NCBI RefSeq assembly: GCF_000204055.1 | Contig: NW_006768765.1 | Coordinates: 1,039,397 to 1,103,396 of the forward strand | Length of the DNA stretch: 64,000 nt | Reading direction: 5' to 3' | Source of the DNA: Melampsora larici-populina 98AG31 | Taxonomy: Eukaryota > Basidiomycota > Pucciniomycetes > Pucciniales > Melampsoraceae | In this document: piece after piece, positions 1-11,314 of the stretch | Numbering within the stretch: position 1 is the first letter of the stretch | Layout: each line of letters opens with the position of its first letter | Notes under the pieces: model-generated | Seen by the model: only the letters and a program-made list of their open reading frames with translations | What the model was told of the DNA's origin: nothing | Databases searched by the model: none | Made by a program: the position numbers and the translations under genes

Positions 1-1008
1 ATTATTGTGTTCTATTTACATGTAGATGATTTGGCTATTACTGGTAATGCAATCAAGGCATTTAAAGAAGAAATAAGTGGTTTTTGGAAGATGGAGGATT
101 TGGGTATCTCTACTTGTGTAGTGGGCATTCAAATAGTTCGAGCAAGTAAACATCATTATATCATTGGACAGGAAGCTATGTCTCGGTCGTTACTGGAGCG
201 TTTCGGTATGATGGATTGTAAACCAGCAACAACCCCATTTCCGGGAGGATTGAAACTCACAAAAGCAACGGACGATGAAGCTAAAGCGTTTGCATTACTC
301 AATTTTCCTTACAATAGCGGGGTGGGTAGTCTCATGTATTTGTCCCAGTGTACCCGACCGGATATTGCGTATGCGGTAGGATGCCTATCTCAACATCTTC
401 AACGACCAGCTCTGCGTCACTGGGAAGCTTTTAAACATGTGCTTTGATATCTAAAAGGGACTTTATCCTACTGTATCCATTACGACAATGAAAATTTATC
501 AACTGACGTCATTAGTAATAACGCGTACTCATTACCAGAACACTTTGCGGATGCGGACTGGGCTGGAGACAAAAGTACTAGGAGGTCAACGACGGGGTAC
601 GTTTTCATGTTATGTGGTGGAGCCATAAGTTGGCGTAGTAGGCTGCAACAGACGGTAGCGAAATCGTCAACTGAAGCAGAGTATAGAGCGGCAAATGAAG
701 CGGGAGATGAAATGATCTGGTTGGCTCTATTCTTAAAATCTATAGGTTTCCAGCAATCAGTGCCATACTTATTAAATTGTGACAGTTTGAGCGCTATGGA
801 TTTAGCTGATAACGCTGTATTGCATGGAAGGACAAAAGCTATAGAGATACAGATGCATTGGATACGAGATAAAGTCAAGGATGGAATATTGAAATTGGTG
901 CATTGTAATTCAGAAGACATGATTGCAGATTTACTGACAAAGCCATTACACCCGGGTCAATTCAATCATTTTAGAAGGTTAATAGGTATGAGATCAGTGG
1001 ATGAATAG
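1..1008 (+). pseudogene. Ty1/copia pol fragment: reverse transcriptase 3' part and RNase H
   Basis: This is the C-terminal part of a copia polyprotein, cut by the window edge. The first residues contain the reverse transcriptase active-site motif in the form HVDDLAITG. RNase H follows, with [14 protein letters not shown] and the closing TKPLHPGQF typical of copia. A single in-frame TGA at 445-447 interrupts the conserved HVLRYLKGT motif where the family has arginine, consistent with a CGA to TGA transition; the frame is open again from there to the TAG at 1006-1008. A purine-rich run (about 1026-1036) and the sequence TGTTGAAGTGTG at 1038 follow at the expected position of a polypurine tract and 3' LTR. 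The copy is therefore non-functional. Confidence 0.9.
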
Positions 1009-1037
1009 GTGTTTCAATTATGTCGATTGAGGGGGTG

Positions 1038-2764
1038 TGTTGAAGTGTGCAATCGACGAATGATGAGATGACGTGTTAAAGAAAGGAGGATTAATTCACA
1101 TAAACCGTTGAGGAAAATGTTTGCTAAAATTTACCCCAATCGAATTCAGGAAAATCCATATTATACTTATAACAATCCATGAATCCAAATTACTTCTCTT
1201 TCCTCATCTTTGGAAAGAGAAGTGAGTACATTTCATTATTTGATTTCTTATTTCTTACTTCATTTAAACTATCGAGATTAATGATTGATTGTTGTTACTG
1301 TTTGTTCTAATTAAGATCTTTTACTCTTGAGCCCAAAGATCAGTTATCGAATCATAGATAACTTATACTAATACATTATCTGTACCAATCATATAGGTAC
1401 AAATCTCATAGTCTTATAGTTTCTCTATATTCATGTTTCTAGTGTGTGTTGTTTTAGGTCAGAGCTATCTTTGTAGATTTCGTGCTGGGTATTGGTTCTC
1501 ATCGTGCTATTGTGCACACTCTTAGGTGAATAGAATTATCTTGGAAAGAGAAATCTTTACTCTGAATAAACTCCTTCCCCGTCCCAAAAGGAGTTTAAAA
1601 CGGGACTTTGGATCAACGCCAAAAGGGAGTTTATCCGTGCAATAAACTCCCTTTTGTACTTCACAAAATTTCATCTCGAAAGACTTCAACCCTCCTCAAT
1701 CGATCCAATATGTATTCACTTCATAAGATGCTTGTTCTTTCACTCAATCAACATCTTCAACACTACACCATCATACTCAAGACTCGCAAGCCAATCCTTG
1801 CTTGTACTCCTTGCTTTCTGTGTAAAAAGTTGTCTTTTGTGATTGTACAAATGAAATCTTGAAAACCAATTTTGATTGAAGGAACGAGTTATCGATTGTT
1901 CAATTTCCAGTCAATTTTGCAATTTCAATCAATCGGTCAATTTTAAATCAATTTTTCAAAACCGAATCATATCATTGCAACTTCATTCTATCAATCTCAA
2001 TCAATTGTTGAACTTCAAAAAATCTCAAAACAAATCACTCTTGAAAGATGAGATAAATAGGGAGTGGTGGAGAGTGTTGAATTTTGTGGGACATGTTTCT
2101 GTTATCGCAAGCGTGTTTGGGCAAAAGATTGTTGGATGGGAACAAAGGTTGTATCATATGATCATTACTTGTATCGGACATCGTTACTTCTCTTTCCTCA
2201 TCTTTGGAAAGAGAAGTGAGTACATTTCATTATTTGATTTCTTATTTCTTACTTCATTTAAACTATCGAGATTAATGATTGATTGTTGTTACTGTTTGTT
2301 CTAATTAAGATCTTTTACTCTTGAGCCCAAAGATCAGTTATCGAATCATAGATAACTTATACTAATACATTATCTGTACCAATCATATAGGTACAAATCT
2401 CATAGTCTTATAGTTTCTCTATATTCATGTTTCTAGTGTGTGTTGTTTTAGGTCAGAGCTATCTTTGTAGATTTCGTGCTGGGTATTGGTTCTCATCGTG
2501 CTATTGTGCACACTCTTAGGTGAATAGAATTATCTTTGGAAAGAGAAATCTTTTACTCTTGAGCCCAAAGATCAGTTATCGAATCATAGATAACTTATAC
2601 TAATACATTATCTGTACCAATCATATAGGTCAGAGCTATCTTTGTAGATTTCGTGCTGGGTATTGGTTCTCATCGTGCTATTGTGCACACTCTTAGGTCA
2701 GAGCTATCTTTGTAGATTTTGTGCTGGGTATTGGTTCTCATTGTGCTATTGTGCACACTCTTAG
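1038..2764 (+). repeat. copia LTR start and repeated LTR-derived modules
   Basis: The LTR appears to begin at TGTTGAAGTGTG just after the polypurine tract. A block of about 360 bp at 1190-1564 is repeated almost perfectly at 2184-2541 (offset 994). It begins with a hairpin (ACTTCTCTTTCC paired with GGAAAGAGAAGT). A module starting CAGAGCTATCTTTG and ending CACACTCTTAG occurs four times, near 1459, 2453, 2629 and 2697, the last two in tandem. Between the copies (about 1660-2180) the DNA is AT-rich and full of TCAAT words, with no gene. The outer LTR end could not be fixed, so this may be two nested or recombined LTRs. Confidence 0.7.
1567..1656. repeat. two adjacent perfect hairpins built from AAACTCC words
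   Basis: The first inverted repeat pairs TAAACTCCTT (1567-1576) with AAGGAGTTTA (1588-1597). The second is a perfect 15-bp stem, CAAAAGGGAGTTTAT (1620-1634) with its complement at 1642-1656, around a 7-base loop. Both are made from the same AAACTCC word, so they look like nested remnants of one foldback element inserted between the LTR copies. Confidence 0.6.
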
Positions 2765-3217
2765 TTCCCCAAACCCACAGTAATCAACCTTGTTCCAAGA
2801 CACTCAGATATTCTTAAATGAGTTTGAGGGTATGGTGTGGGTGAATTGAATTGATTGATTGGATAAGAATGTGTAAAATTGAAGACAGATGCCAGGATAG
2901 ATCAGCAACTATAACAGATGCAAGTTGATGAGATTGAAAGAAATAGAATGAGAAGACAGACTACATACCTTTATAACATAAAGCAGTTGGTTGGTCCACA
3001 ATTGCAAACTTAAAAGCCGCTGATTGTCAAGGCTGAGAAAAATTGAGATTCTGTGGCATGGACTGTCCATGGTGTAACAAAAGATCTGAAAAGAAATTCC
3101 AAAACTTGTTAATCAAAATGTTAGGAATGGTATACAGGCGCAAAATTGAAAGGTGTGCATTAATTAGATGGATTGGTGGATTTAGGTAGTGGTGGATGAG
3201 GTAAAGCCTGACCCCTG
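2765..3217. other. intergenic, nothing recognised
   Basis: No coding frame, RNA gene or terminal-repeat pair was recognised between the copia LTR modules and the next repeat. Confidence 0.5.
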
Positions 3218-3262
3218 AGGCTCGAGCCTCGGGCCGTTGGCGAGGGACTTAGTTAAGTTTGG
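3218..3262. repeat. half of a foldback repeat family with GAGGGACTTAGTTAAGTT end
   Basis: The palindrome GAGGCTCGAGCCTC is followed by GTTGGCGAGGGACTTAGTTAAGTTT. The same end, GAGGGACTTAGTTAAGTT, forms both arms of the perfect foldback element at 30422-30490. A diverged version (GGTGAGGAAATTAGTTAATTT) lies near 53290, and a short GCGAGGGACTTAGG match lies in the repeats near 43272. Here only one arm is found, so it is a truncated copy. Confidence 0.5.
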
Positions 3263-3274
3263 TTAGTGACACGG

Positions 3275-3470
3275 TGTAGGAAACCCGTTCATTGTTTTCC
3301 AAAGGTAGAAGTTGATGCAATCCATAGAGATGGTGTCTTGGACTTCTCCTTTGGCATGATTGCAGGTGGTGGGGTGTAAGAAAAGTGCAAGCAAGTCCAA
3401 GAACAGAATAAAAAGCTGAAGCTGGTTCTGGGGCACGCAAGGCGCTTCTCGCGCCACGCCCACCACGTGA
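3275..3470 (-). mobile_element. truncated copy of the hAT-like element found at 10689-11306
   Basis: About 195 bp aligns with the right part of the element at 10.7-11.3 kb: the AGGAAACCCGT segment, the CCTTTGGCATGATTG segment, and the identical right terminus CGCCCACCACGTGA (3457-3470). Read on the minus strand, both copies share a start codon (3357 here) and the peptide pattern MPKxxxKTxSxWIxxTSxFGK. In this copy a TGA follows soon after FGK. The left half is missing, so no target duplication can be assigned. Confidence 0.7.
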
Positions 3471-3718
3471 ACATTGCGCACGAAAGGATCAGACCTGATA
3501 ACATTTTACTGAGCAGAGAAAGATTTTTTGTATTCCAATCGACAAACAAAGACTGAAAGAAACTTCAGTCAGCCTAGTTTACATCCAATGAAAGGAGTCT
3601 ATCCGCATCCACGATTTAAAATATGATACAAGAAGTGAAAATGAGGACAGCAGATTATTTTCCCTAAACTCGAAACAATTCAGACTCATGATACATTGAT
3701 CGGAATGGTAATATTAAG

Positions 3719-6046
3719 CTACGAAGGTGCGTTTAAGATCCTTCGCAAGTTTCTTGTCATTCGTCTCTTTTCCATTCCCTTGGTCGGAATTTCCTGGATG
3801 GCCATTGTGATCAATTTTTCACCATCCCTAAGCCCTCGAAGAAACCATACAGAGTAGTCCGCCGCGTCTTGATCGCGTGCGAGAAATTTCCCCATCTGTG
3901 GCAAGATTGAACCTGATCTGATAAGCTTAATCCTCTCACTTATGTAATGGTCAACAAAACCTAGCTCGCTGAAATTTTCTTGGGCAAAAAGCTTTGCCAC
4001 CGCGAATCCATCAGAATATGAATCCTGGAGGAGTGATCCAGAGCTCTCTGTGATATTGATATACTTTGGATCTTCAGGGAGGGCGGGGCTTGATGAGAGC
4101 TCACTTATTTGCCGTCTTTTCCGAGATATGGTTCTTCGTGATAACGAGAGAGGTGGCAGGCTGCTGGTCACTCCTTTTCGTGTACTGGGTGCAACGAGTT
4201 GAGATATTGAAGAACGAAGTTCGGCGGTGGTAGTCTCTTGGTTGATCCGTTGGCCATTGTATACCATGAAGTCAGGTGGTAAGATGTTCCCCACTTCGGA
4301 TTTGAAGCACCAATTCCCTTTATCGCACGATTCGCCCGTATAGCCTAAGTGAATTGAGACAAGACAGAAAGATCAGCGACCGTGATGATTCTCTGCCATG
4401 ATGATTACTTACTCCAAAAGTGATACCCGTTGGTCATAGAGGCGTATGCTTCCAACTGCTGGTAGCACATCTTTTTCTCAGGCGCCAGTGGATTACTGTA
4501 TTGTATGAGTTTCGCCTTTGAAATCAAACAGCTGAATTCTCCGATGATCATATTGTTATGCAACATTTCAGAAGCGTCTTGGATCATTGTTAAGGGAGTC
4601 GCTGGAACTTGACTAGGTGATGTGTTCGATACCGTATTTGCAGAAGACGATCCTCCATCATAAGTAAAATCTAATATATTCAATCCTCATCAAGCTGATC
4701 AGTTAGGTGCAGAAAGGCACTTTGAATGAATATATACTGACATGAATGATGGTCCAATATTAGCCAATCGACCCGGCTTTCCATATATTGCGCGGTTGAA
4801 GTTAAGGCATATCCGTCTTGTATATAGTAGGGGAACTCGGCCGCCAAAGGACACAGTTCGCGCAAAGCCGCCAGCAAGTCATCATCTTTGGAAGATGAGA
4901 AGAAGGCTTCAGTGATTCGCTACATGGGAGAAGAAAACATCATCATACTTACAAAATTCATCCATAGAAGCAGAGGGTGTTGGTTCATTAAGTAGTCCGA
5001 TCCCAATCACGTTTGAGACTTGAGTTAGTCTTTCTGAGAGGAATGTCAGGACGTTCTTTGTCGCGGCGGTGTCCATGAACGATGTACCGTCACTTGTTCC
5101 ACTACTCGCTTTGCCGTTCTGTGATCCGGGTGCACCATCTATGCCAGAAGATGACTAGGTGAGAGTCAGACACTCATTCATGACTGCCTGAAACACTCAC
5201 GCAAATCTATCAAAACACCAATCCCATGGCTCGCCGCCATATTGATAGCATTCGTGATTTGTGACCAAGCGTTGATATAGACACCTGCCACGCTGTCAAA
5301 CGCGGTTCCTGCGCAGAACTCAGGCCCCAGCATCCAGTACCCGATGGGAATTCGGACTGTGTTGATTCCTGTTGAGAGATGTAGTTCCGGTTGATAAGTT
5401 GGACGATCAGGATCAGACAGTTTTATGATAGTGGGGTTCTCGCACCAATGCTTTGGAGGTAAGCAAAGTCCTTTTCGGTGATGAAAGTATCCCAATGATG
5501 TTCCAAAACAGATCGAGCTTGTCGGATTCCCCCCCATCCTGAAGCCAGATCTAATTCAGCAGTCTTTGGCTCTTTGGCACATCGAAACAAAGACGGTGTC
5601 ATCCAACTCTCGTGGACAAACCTAGAAATAATTTTAGAAGGTTGACAGATTGTGAGTGTTTTGAACCCCTGCGAAAGATTGGGAGAAGTGTAACTAGAGA
5701 TTATTTACCATCCTCCCAAGTTTACTGATCTCTGTCGCCTATGTCGATAAATCACAGCAAGGTCATGGTCGAAAGGCGGTAAGACGGCTATAAGAGGTGT
5801 CTTCGTATGATAAAATGGCGTAGTCGGGCCACACGATTTCGTGGACGTATTGCTGGAGTCGACCACTCCTGTGTCCATCAGAACAGGCACACCACTGACA
5901 ACGGGGCCTGTCGTTTGAGACATCAGGTCCATTGATGTGGTCATCAAAGTGTTATTTGTCAGCGATACTAAGGGTGTAAAGTTGGCCGGTATCAGACCGA
6001 GCATCGCGAGTGATGTTGTCAGCGCTTGCATGGGACTTGTAGGCAT
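3719..6046 (-). CDS. GH5 exo-beta-1,3-glucanase-like protein (Exg3/YBR056W type)
   Basis: This is a glycoside hydrolase family 5 enzyme expected to cut beta-1,3-glucan. Model: complement(join(3719..4344, 4413..4670, 4742..4906, 4953..5139, 5211..5368, 5446..5621, 5709..6046)), 635 codons, in frame at every junction. Visible family motifs in order: NLGGWFVHESWM, the IGINTVRIPIGYWMLG strand, LIDLHGAPGSQNG, the acid/base glutamate in LLNEP (about residue 275), LDHHSYF, the nucleophile glutamate in IIGEFS (about residue 386), then a C-terminal part with LFAQENFSELGF, which matches the cytosolic Exg3-like subgroup better than secreted Exg1. The intron 4907-4952 is only 46 bp, and that junction is the least certain. 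The N-terminus is weakly hydrophobic without a clear signal peptide. Wall or glucan remodelling is likely. Confidence 0.85.
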
Positions 6047-7489
6047 TTTCGATGATTCTGAAATGATAGAGGAGGAGATGTTCTTCTAGAAGAGCTTGGT
6101 AAATATGGATTTGATTCGTAGGTATCAGGACTAGTGAAGTTTGAAATATGTGAAGAATGATTAGTGAGAGTCACAGAGAGCAGAGCAACTGGCTTTTATC
6201 CTTGATCCCAATGGCGTCCCTTTAGGCGCCCCCCCTCACACGCCATCTTTCAGGACGAGATATCGACCAAGCCAGTCAACAGATCGAAGATGGCGGGAAG
6301 AGCTGCAAATATTTACACATTTTTACGTTGAGTATCATTTAAAGATGGACCATGATGAGAGACATGGCTTATCTCATTGGTCTATTCCGCGCAGACTTCC
6401 ATTGTAGTGAGCAGTGGAACTTGAAAGCGACGAGCAGTACGCGACGGAATTGCTCACCATGCGCGCAACATCTCTGGTGCACAATCGTGTTTTCAGATTG
6501 AGTCGGCTGCTCCTCACGACTTTGTTGTTTATGAACTCTTTAGTTCTTTCGGTTCCTGGTTGTTAGAATTGCACACCATTTTGATTTCAGATTCGACTTG
6601 TTACAAACCAGTGGGGTCCGCCGGATGTAAAGCCATTCCCCGGTGCCCTAGAAAGATCACTCTCACAGCAACGAGCATCCGATAAGCCAGTCACCCATGA
6701 GCTAGACATAGTTACTCTGAATGCATTCAAAACAGTCTCAAAATTTTATTCGCATCTCAGGACCCCAACGAGAATTCAGACGGAGGAATTAAGTTAGCCG
6801 GATGGAAGTCCACTGTCCATCAGTCTTCCGTGCGGGCGGAAGCCATACACGGGCGAGAGCGGTCGAATAGCAACGTTAATAGTTCATCTTTACCGAGCAA
6901 TCCGGCGGTCAGCGTGGTATGCCCTACCCCTTTTATCTCATTTAGAAAGTGATGCAAAAGAACGTAACGCGGCTGGTTTGGTTGTCTTCTTTGGGGCTGC
7001 GGTGTCCTCATACAAGACTTTCAGTCATGTGACTGGAGTGCACTTCGAATCCTACGACAATCTCGGCGTGGTCAAAGAAACAGAACACGAACGATTTTAG
7101 CTGTTGTCTTGCTCAGCAATGTAGCGACTGGCTCAGTCATAGTGTACCGTAATCATTCGGCTGCCACGACGCTGTCTGACGGTAGCGTAACAATCATATC
7201 CTCTTTGATGTTAATGGAGAGCCACTATATAGTGTCTCCCTCTGTTGGCTCCTCGCCGTCTTTCTTCAGCCTCATCATCCCTTACATTTTCAGCTCAATT
7301 TGTTTTTTGACGCCGAGCGTTTTTCATTTGACCAACCTCTATATATCTTCCATCTGTTTTTGGCTTTTTGTTAGGATTAATTTCCATCAAACGTCACTTT
7401 CTGCTTCGTATTAGTTTTGTTTAATCGCTTTTTTTAATTAGAATTATCACTGTGATCTTACTTTGATACTTTCCGCAAAAAAATCGAAT
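6047..7489. promoter_or_regulatory. divergent intergenic region between glucanase and small secreted-protein genes
   Basis: The two flanking genes start at 6046 (minus) and 7490 (plus), so this 1.4 kb must hold both promoters. A TATA-like ACTATATAG lies near 7224, about 265 bp before the downstream start codon. The short frames here have no recognisable similarity, and I see no repeat ends. Confidence 0.4.
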
Positions 7490-8121
7490 ATGTACTCTGT
7501 CACTTTGATCTTTGTTCTGTTCTGCTTTTCGGTGTCGGAGCTTCCGCAGGCGTTCTCAACCCCCACGCCAGAACCACAATTCAGGGTAAGTCTCTCATTC
7601 TTTCTTCTCAGTAGATCAACAAGACTCATACGGCATACTAAAGCTCCCTTCTTTTTTTTCCGTCACAGTCAGTAGATCTCATTCAAAGAACTCCATTTTT
7701 CTCCCCTGGTGGTGAGATAGGTGGTCTTCAGGGTGCTAATTTATATTCCAATAGCCCGTTAGTCGGTGGTATCAATCCCGGCCTTGGTCTTCCATTGGGC
7801 GCTGGAATTGGGCCCGTGGGTGCGTTGGGCGGGGGAATCGGATCCCCCCTTGGTTTAACGGGCAGTCCTGCATTCGCCAACAACCAGTATGGACTACCTA
7901 TTAACCGCAACAATTTCGTAAGTCATATTACCTTTCCGCAAGACCTTCCTGATGACTCACTTCATTTCTGCTTGTAGGAATCGAGCGGATTCAACCGTGG
8001 CGGCAACGGATTTTCAAACGGTTATTTCGGTGCCGGCTCAGGTTTTCAGTCGCGAAGAAGTCAAGCATCACTGTTGATCGCTGGTCTTGGAGTGTTTAAT
8101 TTGATGGTTCTATTAGTCTGA
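7490..8121 (+). CDS. small secreted glycine-rich protein with GPI-anchor-type C-terminus
   Basis: Model: join(7490..7585, 7669..7917, 7978..8121), 162 residues, all introns in phase 0 with GTAAGT donors. Residues 1-24 are a typical signal peptide (MYSVTLIFVLFCFSVS then a small-residue site). The middle is rich in Gly, Pro, Leu and Asn, with repeated PLG, GGGIG and NRNN words and no cysteine in the mature part. The last 18 residues (ASLLIAGLGVFNLMVLLV) are hydrophobic and follow a basic SRRS stretch, as in GPI-anchored fungal wall proteins. I recognise no family. It is a candidate cell-surface protein or host-interaction protein; the latter is only inference from secretion and novelty. Confidence 0.7.
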
Positions 8122-8992
8122 AGAAAAGAAAAGTCATACTTATAAAACCTTTTTGTTGTATATAATTTGCATCACTTTGGCTTTTCCTTGTGTACATACG
8201 GAATTTGCTTGTTTATTATTCATCGACCATTCTTCTTGTCTATAAGTTCCAACCAATCTTACCTTCCACATCTTGGGACAATCACTTCATTTGCGTTATT
8301 TATCCTGAAATTCTTAATGTATAAACCTTCTTATCTTCCACACACGTCGAAGACGGTTGCCAATTCCCTCGTATATGTCAAGCAGCAGCAATGATCTGGC
8401 CCCACACAAGCCTCCATTTGCATCTTTAATTGGTTAGCACCGCACTCTACTCAAACCATTCACCTATAGCTATTGATGCATGTCATTCAATCACAAACTA
8501 CGCAAGCCAACTGTCTCAAGGAATCCTGAAGGCAAAACCTGCATTTGATTACATCGGGAAAGAAGATTCTAAATTATCAGTTGCAGTGTTGAACGGACAA
8601 ATAGACGTGTGATAGACACTCACATTGATAGTAGTTGGAATGAGCTGAAGTCTCTTTGCACTTGGTTTGAATTAGCCCCAACTATGCGAACAAAAGCCTC
8701 TGATAGGGTGCCTAGGGTTAACATTGAGAAAAAATCCAGAGATGTATTGGTTATGACATCATACTTCTGAAGAAGTCATCTCTCCGAACTCCAAGTGCAG
8801 TAGCACACGGAAGTGAATAATGTATGAATTGTTGATTGCGGGCAATGATGATAGGCGGCCAACATATACTTTGTAGTCGCAAGAATTCGCTGGTCAATTT
8901 AGTGACTGAGCAACCAACACCAGAAGTTTTCACGTGGTACAGATAAGACATACAAAGGATACAAATGCTCATACAAATAATTCGTGTAACAA
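8122..8992. other. convergent intergenic region, nothing recognised
   Basis: Lies between the 3' ends of the secreted-protein gene (plus) and the MAD3-like gene (minus). It should contain both 3' UTRs. No further coding or RNA gene was recognised. Confidence 0.5.
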
Positions 8993-10406
8993 TCACAGCA
9001 TGCGGATGTTTTTGTCAGACCAACTTTTGTGATGCCGAAGAGGATTTGATTTGAGGAGTTCATAATCGCATTGCTCTGAGCTCCCGTCAAGTTGCTCAGA
9101 AGGGTCACCGAGTCCGAGATGCCCACTTAGCATCCCAGCCACTTTGGGAGACACGATAGATACAGGGAGTGGATCAGACTGGGGCACAGATTATCACAGA
9201 AATCAGCCAGTATTCGAAATGAGCTTAAACCGACGGGTAATAGAACAGAAGACAATACAGAAAGAACTAACCACGTCTGAGTCTTCGAAAATTTTCATCT
9301 TTGCTGGGCGAGGAGCCGCAACTCCGGATGATGTTGTAGCTTTCATGGGAAGCTTCTGCCCCTTCCAGGCCGTTGGCTCCACTGTGTTTTGTTTCCGGTT
9401 ACTCTCCACTGTTCCAATATCGTCCCAGCGAGTGATCTGGCCTGGAATACTGGTTTGGTCGGATACGCCGTCTTCAAAAATCTTCATCTTACCCTTCACA
9501 GGTTTTTTTGCAAGACCTAGCTTTGGTTTTGGAATCGAATTCGAGGAGCTTTCTGTTGACGAGGGCGGATGGTCAAGACTGGCTGCCAGCTTCCGCTGAA
9601 CATCTTCCAATCGAGTCGACAGTTTTTCAATTGGAGATGCTTTTCGATCAATACCGAGTCGTAATACGTATCTAGCCTTTTCGTAATCTCGAAAGTGACA
9701 TAAGACCAACGAGAATTCATCGTACAAAAGACTAGACTCTGTACCAATCTTTTTGTGTAACAAAAAACTGAAGATTGTTCGTGCAGCTTCACGTTGAACT
9801 TGATGGGAATAGTAAATCCATAGTTTGAGATACCGCAGGTCTTGTTGATATCGTTCATCAGTGACAAACTTTCGAGTAGATCGCTCCAGGATCGGTATCA
9901 GTTTTGATTCAGCTGTAGTCCCACCCGATGGATATGATTCGATGATCCAGCGGACGTACCTAGATAGTTGATGTCAAACTTCATCAGCCGATAAACCCAT
10001 ACAATAGCAATCAACAGACCGATGCTGTGATTCCCAAAACTCACTCGACATAAATCTCGAGGGGATCTTTGATCAACTCCTGCGCTCTTTCCTTGCCATC
10101 GAAGTCCAGATCATTCGATTGCCCAAGCTCGGCCTTCTCCAAACGCTCTATATCTTTCTGAAATCTTTGATGACCACTCCGAAGATTTTCAGCCAACGCA
10201 ATGGGGTTAAAAGCATTCGATAAGCCTTTGGTTGTTTCCGTTCGAAATCCCATGGCTGAATGAGAGTCGGATGATTTGGTCTGGAATAAAGACGTCAGTT
10301 GAGCTGCTGATCTGCCTGAAGCCAGTGGCTGAATGTTTTCTTTCTGATTTTCTATCGCACTGATGTCCACTGAGACCGTTTCCGGGGAATGCTCATTATC
10401 GTCCAT
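8993..10406 (-). CDS. MAD3: MAD3/BubR1-like spindle checkpoint protein
   Basis: Model: complement(join(8993..9178, 9272..9959, 10045..10406)), 411 residues. MAD3 inhibits APC/C-Cdc20 as part of the mitotic checkpoint complex. A KEN box is at residues 22-24 (ENQKENIQP). The Mad3/BUB1 homology region 1 (TPR fold) runs from about residue 90 to 230, with DPLEIYVEYVRWIIE, LIPILERSTRKFV and DLRYLKLWIYY. Two copies of KMKIFED follow, resembling the ABBA-type Cdc20-binding motif with Met in place of the first Phe. There is no kinase domain. The C-terminal exon (8993-9178) joins in phase 0. I see no second KEN box. A paralogue, BUB1, lies at 37631 and shares the phase-2 intron just before YVRW. Confidence 0.85.
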
Positions 10407-10680
10407 CTTGCTTGGGCCTTCTCAGATAAGATGATTTTTGCGTGATATTGACTGGTGAGGTGATTATAAAGTAATGGGTGTTGAATGGGAAGCGCGACTG
10501 ACGCTACAAACTTCAAACTTCAAAGAGGATGAGATGACCTGTATCAACTGCACGTGACCAGCGCGACTCGCCCTCCAAAACTTGATATTAACATATTCAG
10601 CGAGGAATTATTGCAGAGGCACGCAAGTGGAGGCATCTGCAGCATGCTCTGGTTTGTCTACAACCTCACTTCATATGGGG

Positions 10681-11314
10681 GTTGGGATTCACGTGGTGGG
10701 CGCGGGGTTTGGATGTAGGGCGCGCTCGGCGCGCCTTTTCAAACCTTCAAGAGGCGCGCCTGTGGTGGGGGCGCCAAGGCGCGCCTTTTGAGGCTGCAAA
10801 ATCGAAAAACGATCAAAAAAATTGATAAAACAGCCTTGAAAAGTGTTGAAAGGGAGAAGAAATGAGCATTTCTTGCAAATTCTTTGTGCATACTTCGATA
10901 AACAAGAGTGAGCAATATAAAATCAAACAAAGAGATCATTTTCATCCCATGATTCATTGTCGGATTCAGAATCCACCACCATTACATCTGTAAAGGCCTC
11001 ATTGGAATTGGAATTATTGAAACAAGTGATGTCAAACAGTGATTTTGGACATAAGGAAACCCGTCCATCTTTTCCCAAAGCTTGAAGTCGGTGGAATCCA
11101 CTCGGATGATGTCTTGGTTGTGTCCTTTGGCATGATTGGAGGTGATGGGTGTGTGAAAAAGGGTCAGAAAGTCCAAGAACTGACAAAAAGTTCAAAGCTG
11201 GTTGTGGGGCGCGCCCACCCCATATTTCGACTTTTCAGGCGCGCCCCCGCGCCTGCGCCTGGGCGCGCCCAAAAGGCGCGCTTTTCGCGCCACGCCCACC
11301 ACGTGAGTTGGGAT
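10681..11314. mobile_element. non-autonomous hAT-like element with 8-bp target duplication
   Basis: Element 10689-11306 (618 bp) has perfect 14-bp terminal inverted repeats, TCACGTGGTGGGCG at the left and its complement at the right. It is flanked by the exact 8-bp direct repeat GTTGGGAT (10681-10688 and 11307-11314), the duplication size typical of hAT transposons. The palindrome GGCGCGCC occurs six times, three near each end (10728, 10753, 10778; 11208, 11238, 11262), which gives GC-rich CpG-dense ends around an AT-rich core. Only a short ORF is retained on the minus strand. A truncated relative is at 3275-3470. Confidence 0.85.
11032..11133 (-). CDS. 33-residue ORF inside the hAT-like element, conserved in the second copy
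   Basis: The peptide starts MPKDTTKTSSEWIPPTSS and continues FGKRWTGFLMSK before a TGA. The copy at 3357 keeps the start codon and the pattern MPKxxxKTxSxWIxxTSxFGK despite much nucleotide divergence. It may be the first exon of a lost transposase or host gene. No family was recognised. Confidence 0.35.
   Translation of the reverse strand: MPKDTTKTSSEWIPPTSSFGKRWTGFLMSKITV

Noticed and set aside
480..920. Minus-strand open frame opposite the copia RNase H
   Set aside because: It is the antisense of a clearly recognisable copia RNase H domain and has no features of its own.
9144..9599. 151-codon plus-strand frame across the MAD3-like gene
   Set aside because: It is opposite conserved MAD3 coding sequence that includes the KMKIFED repeats.
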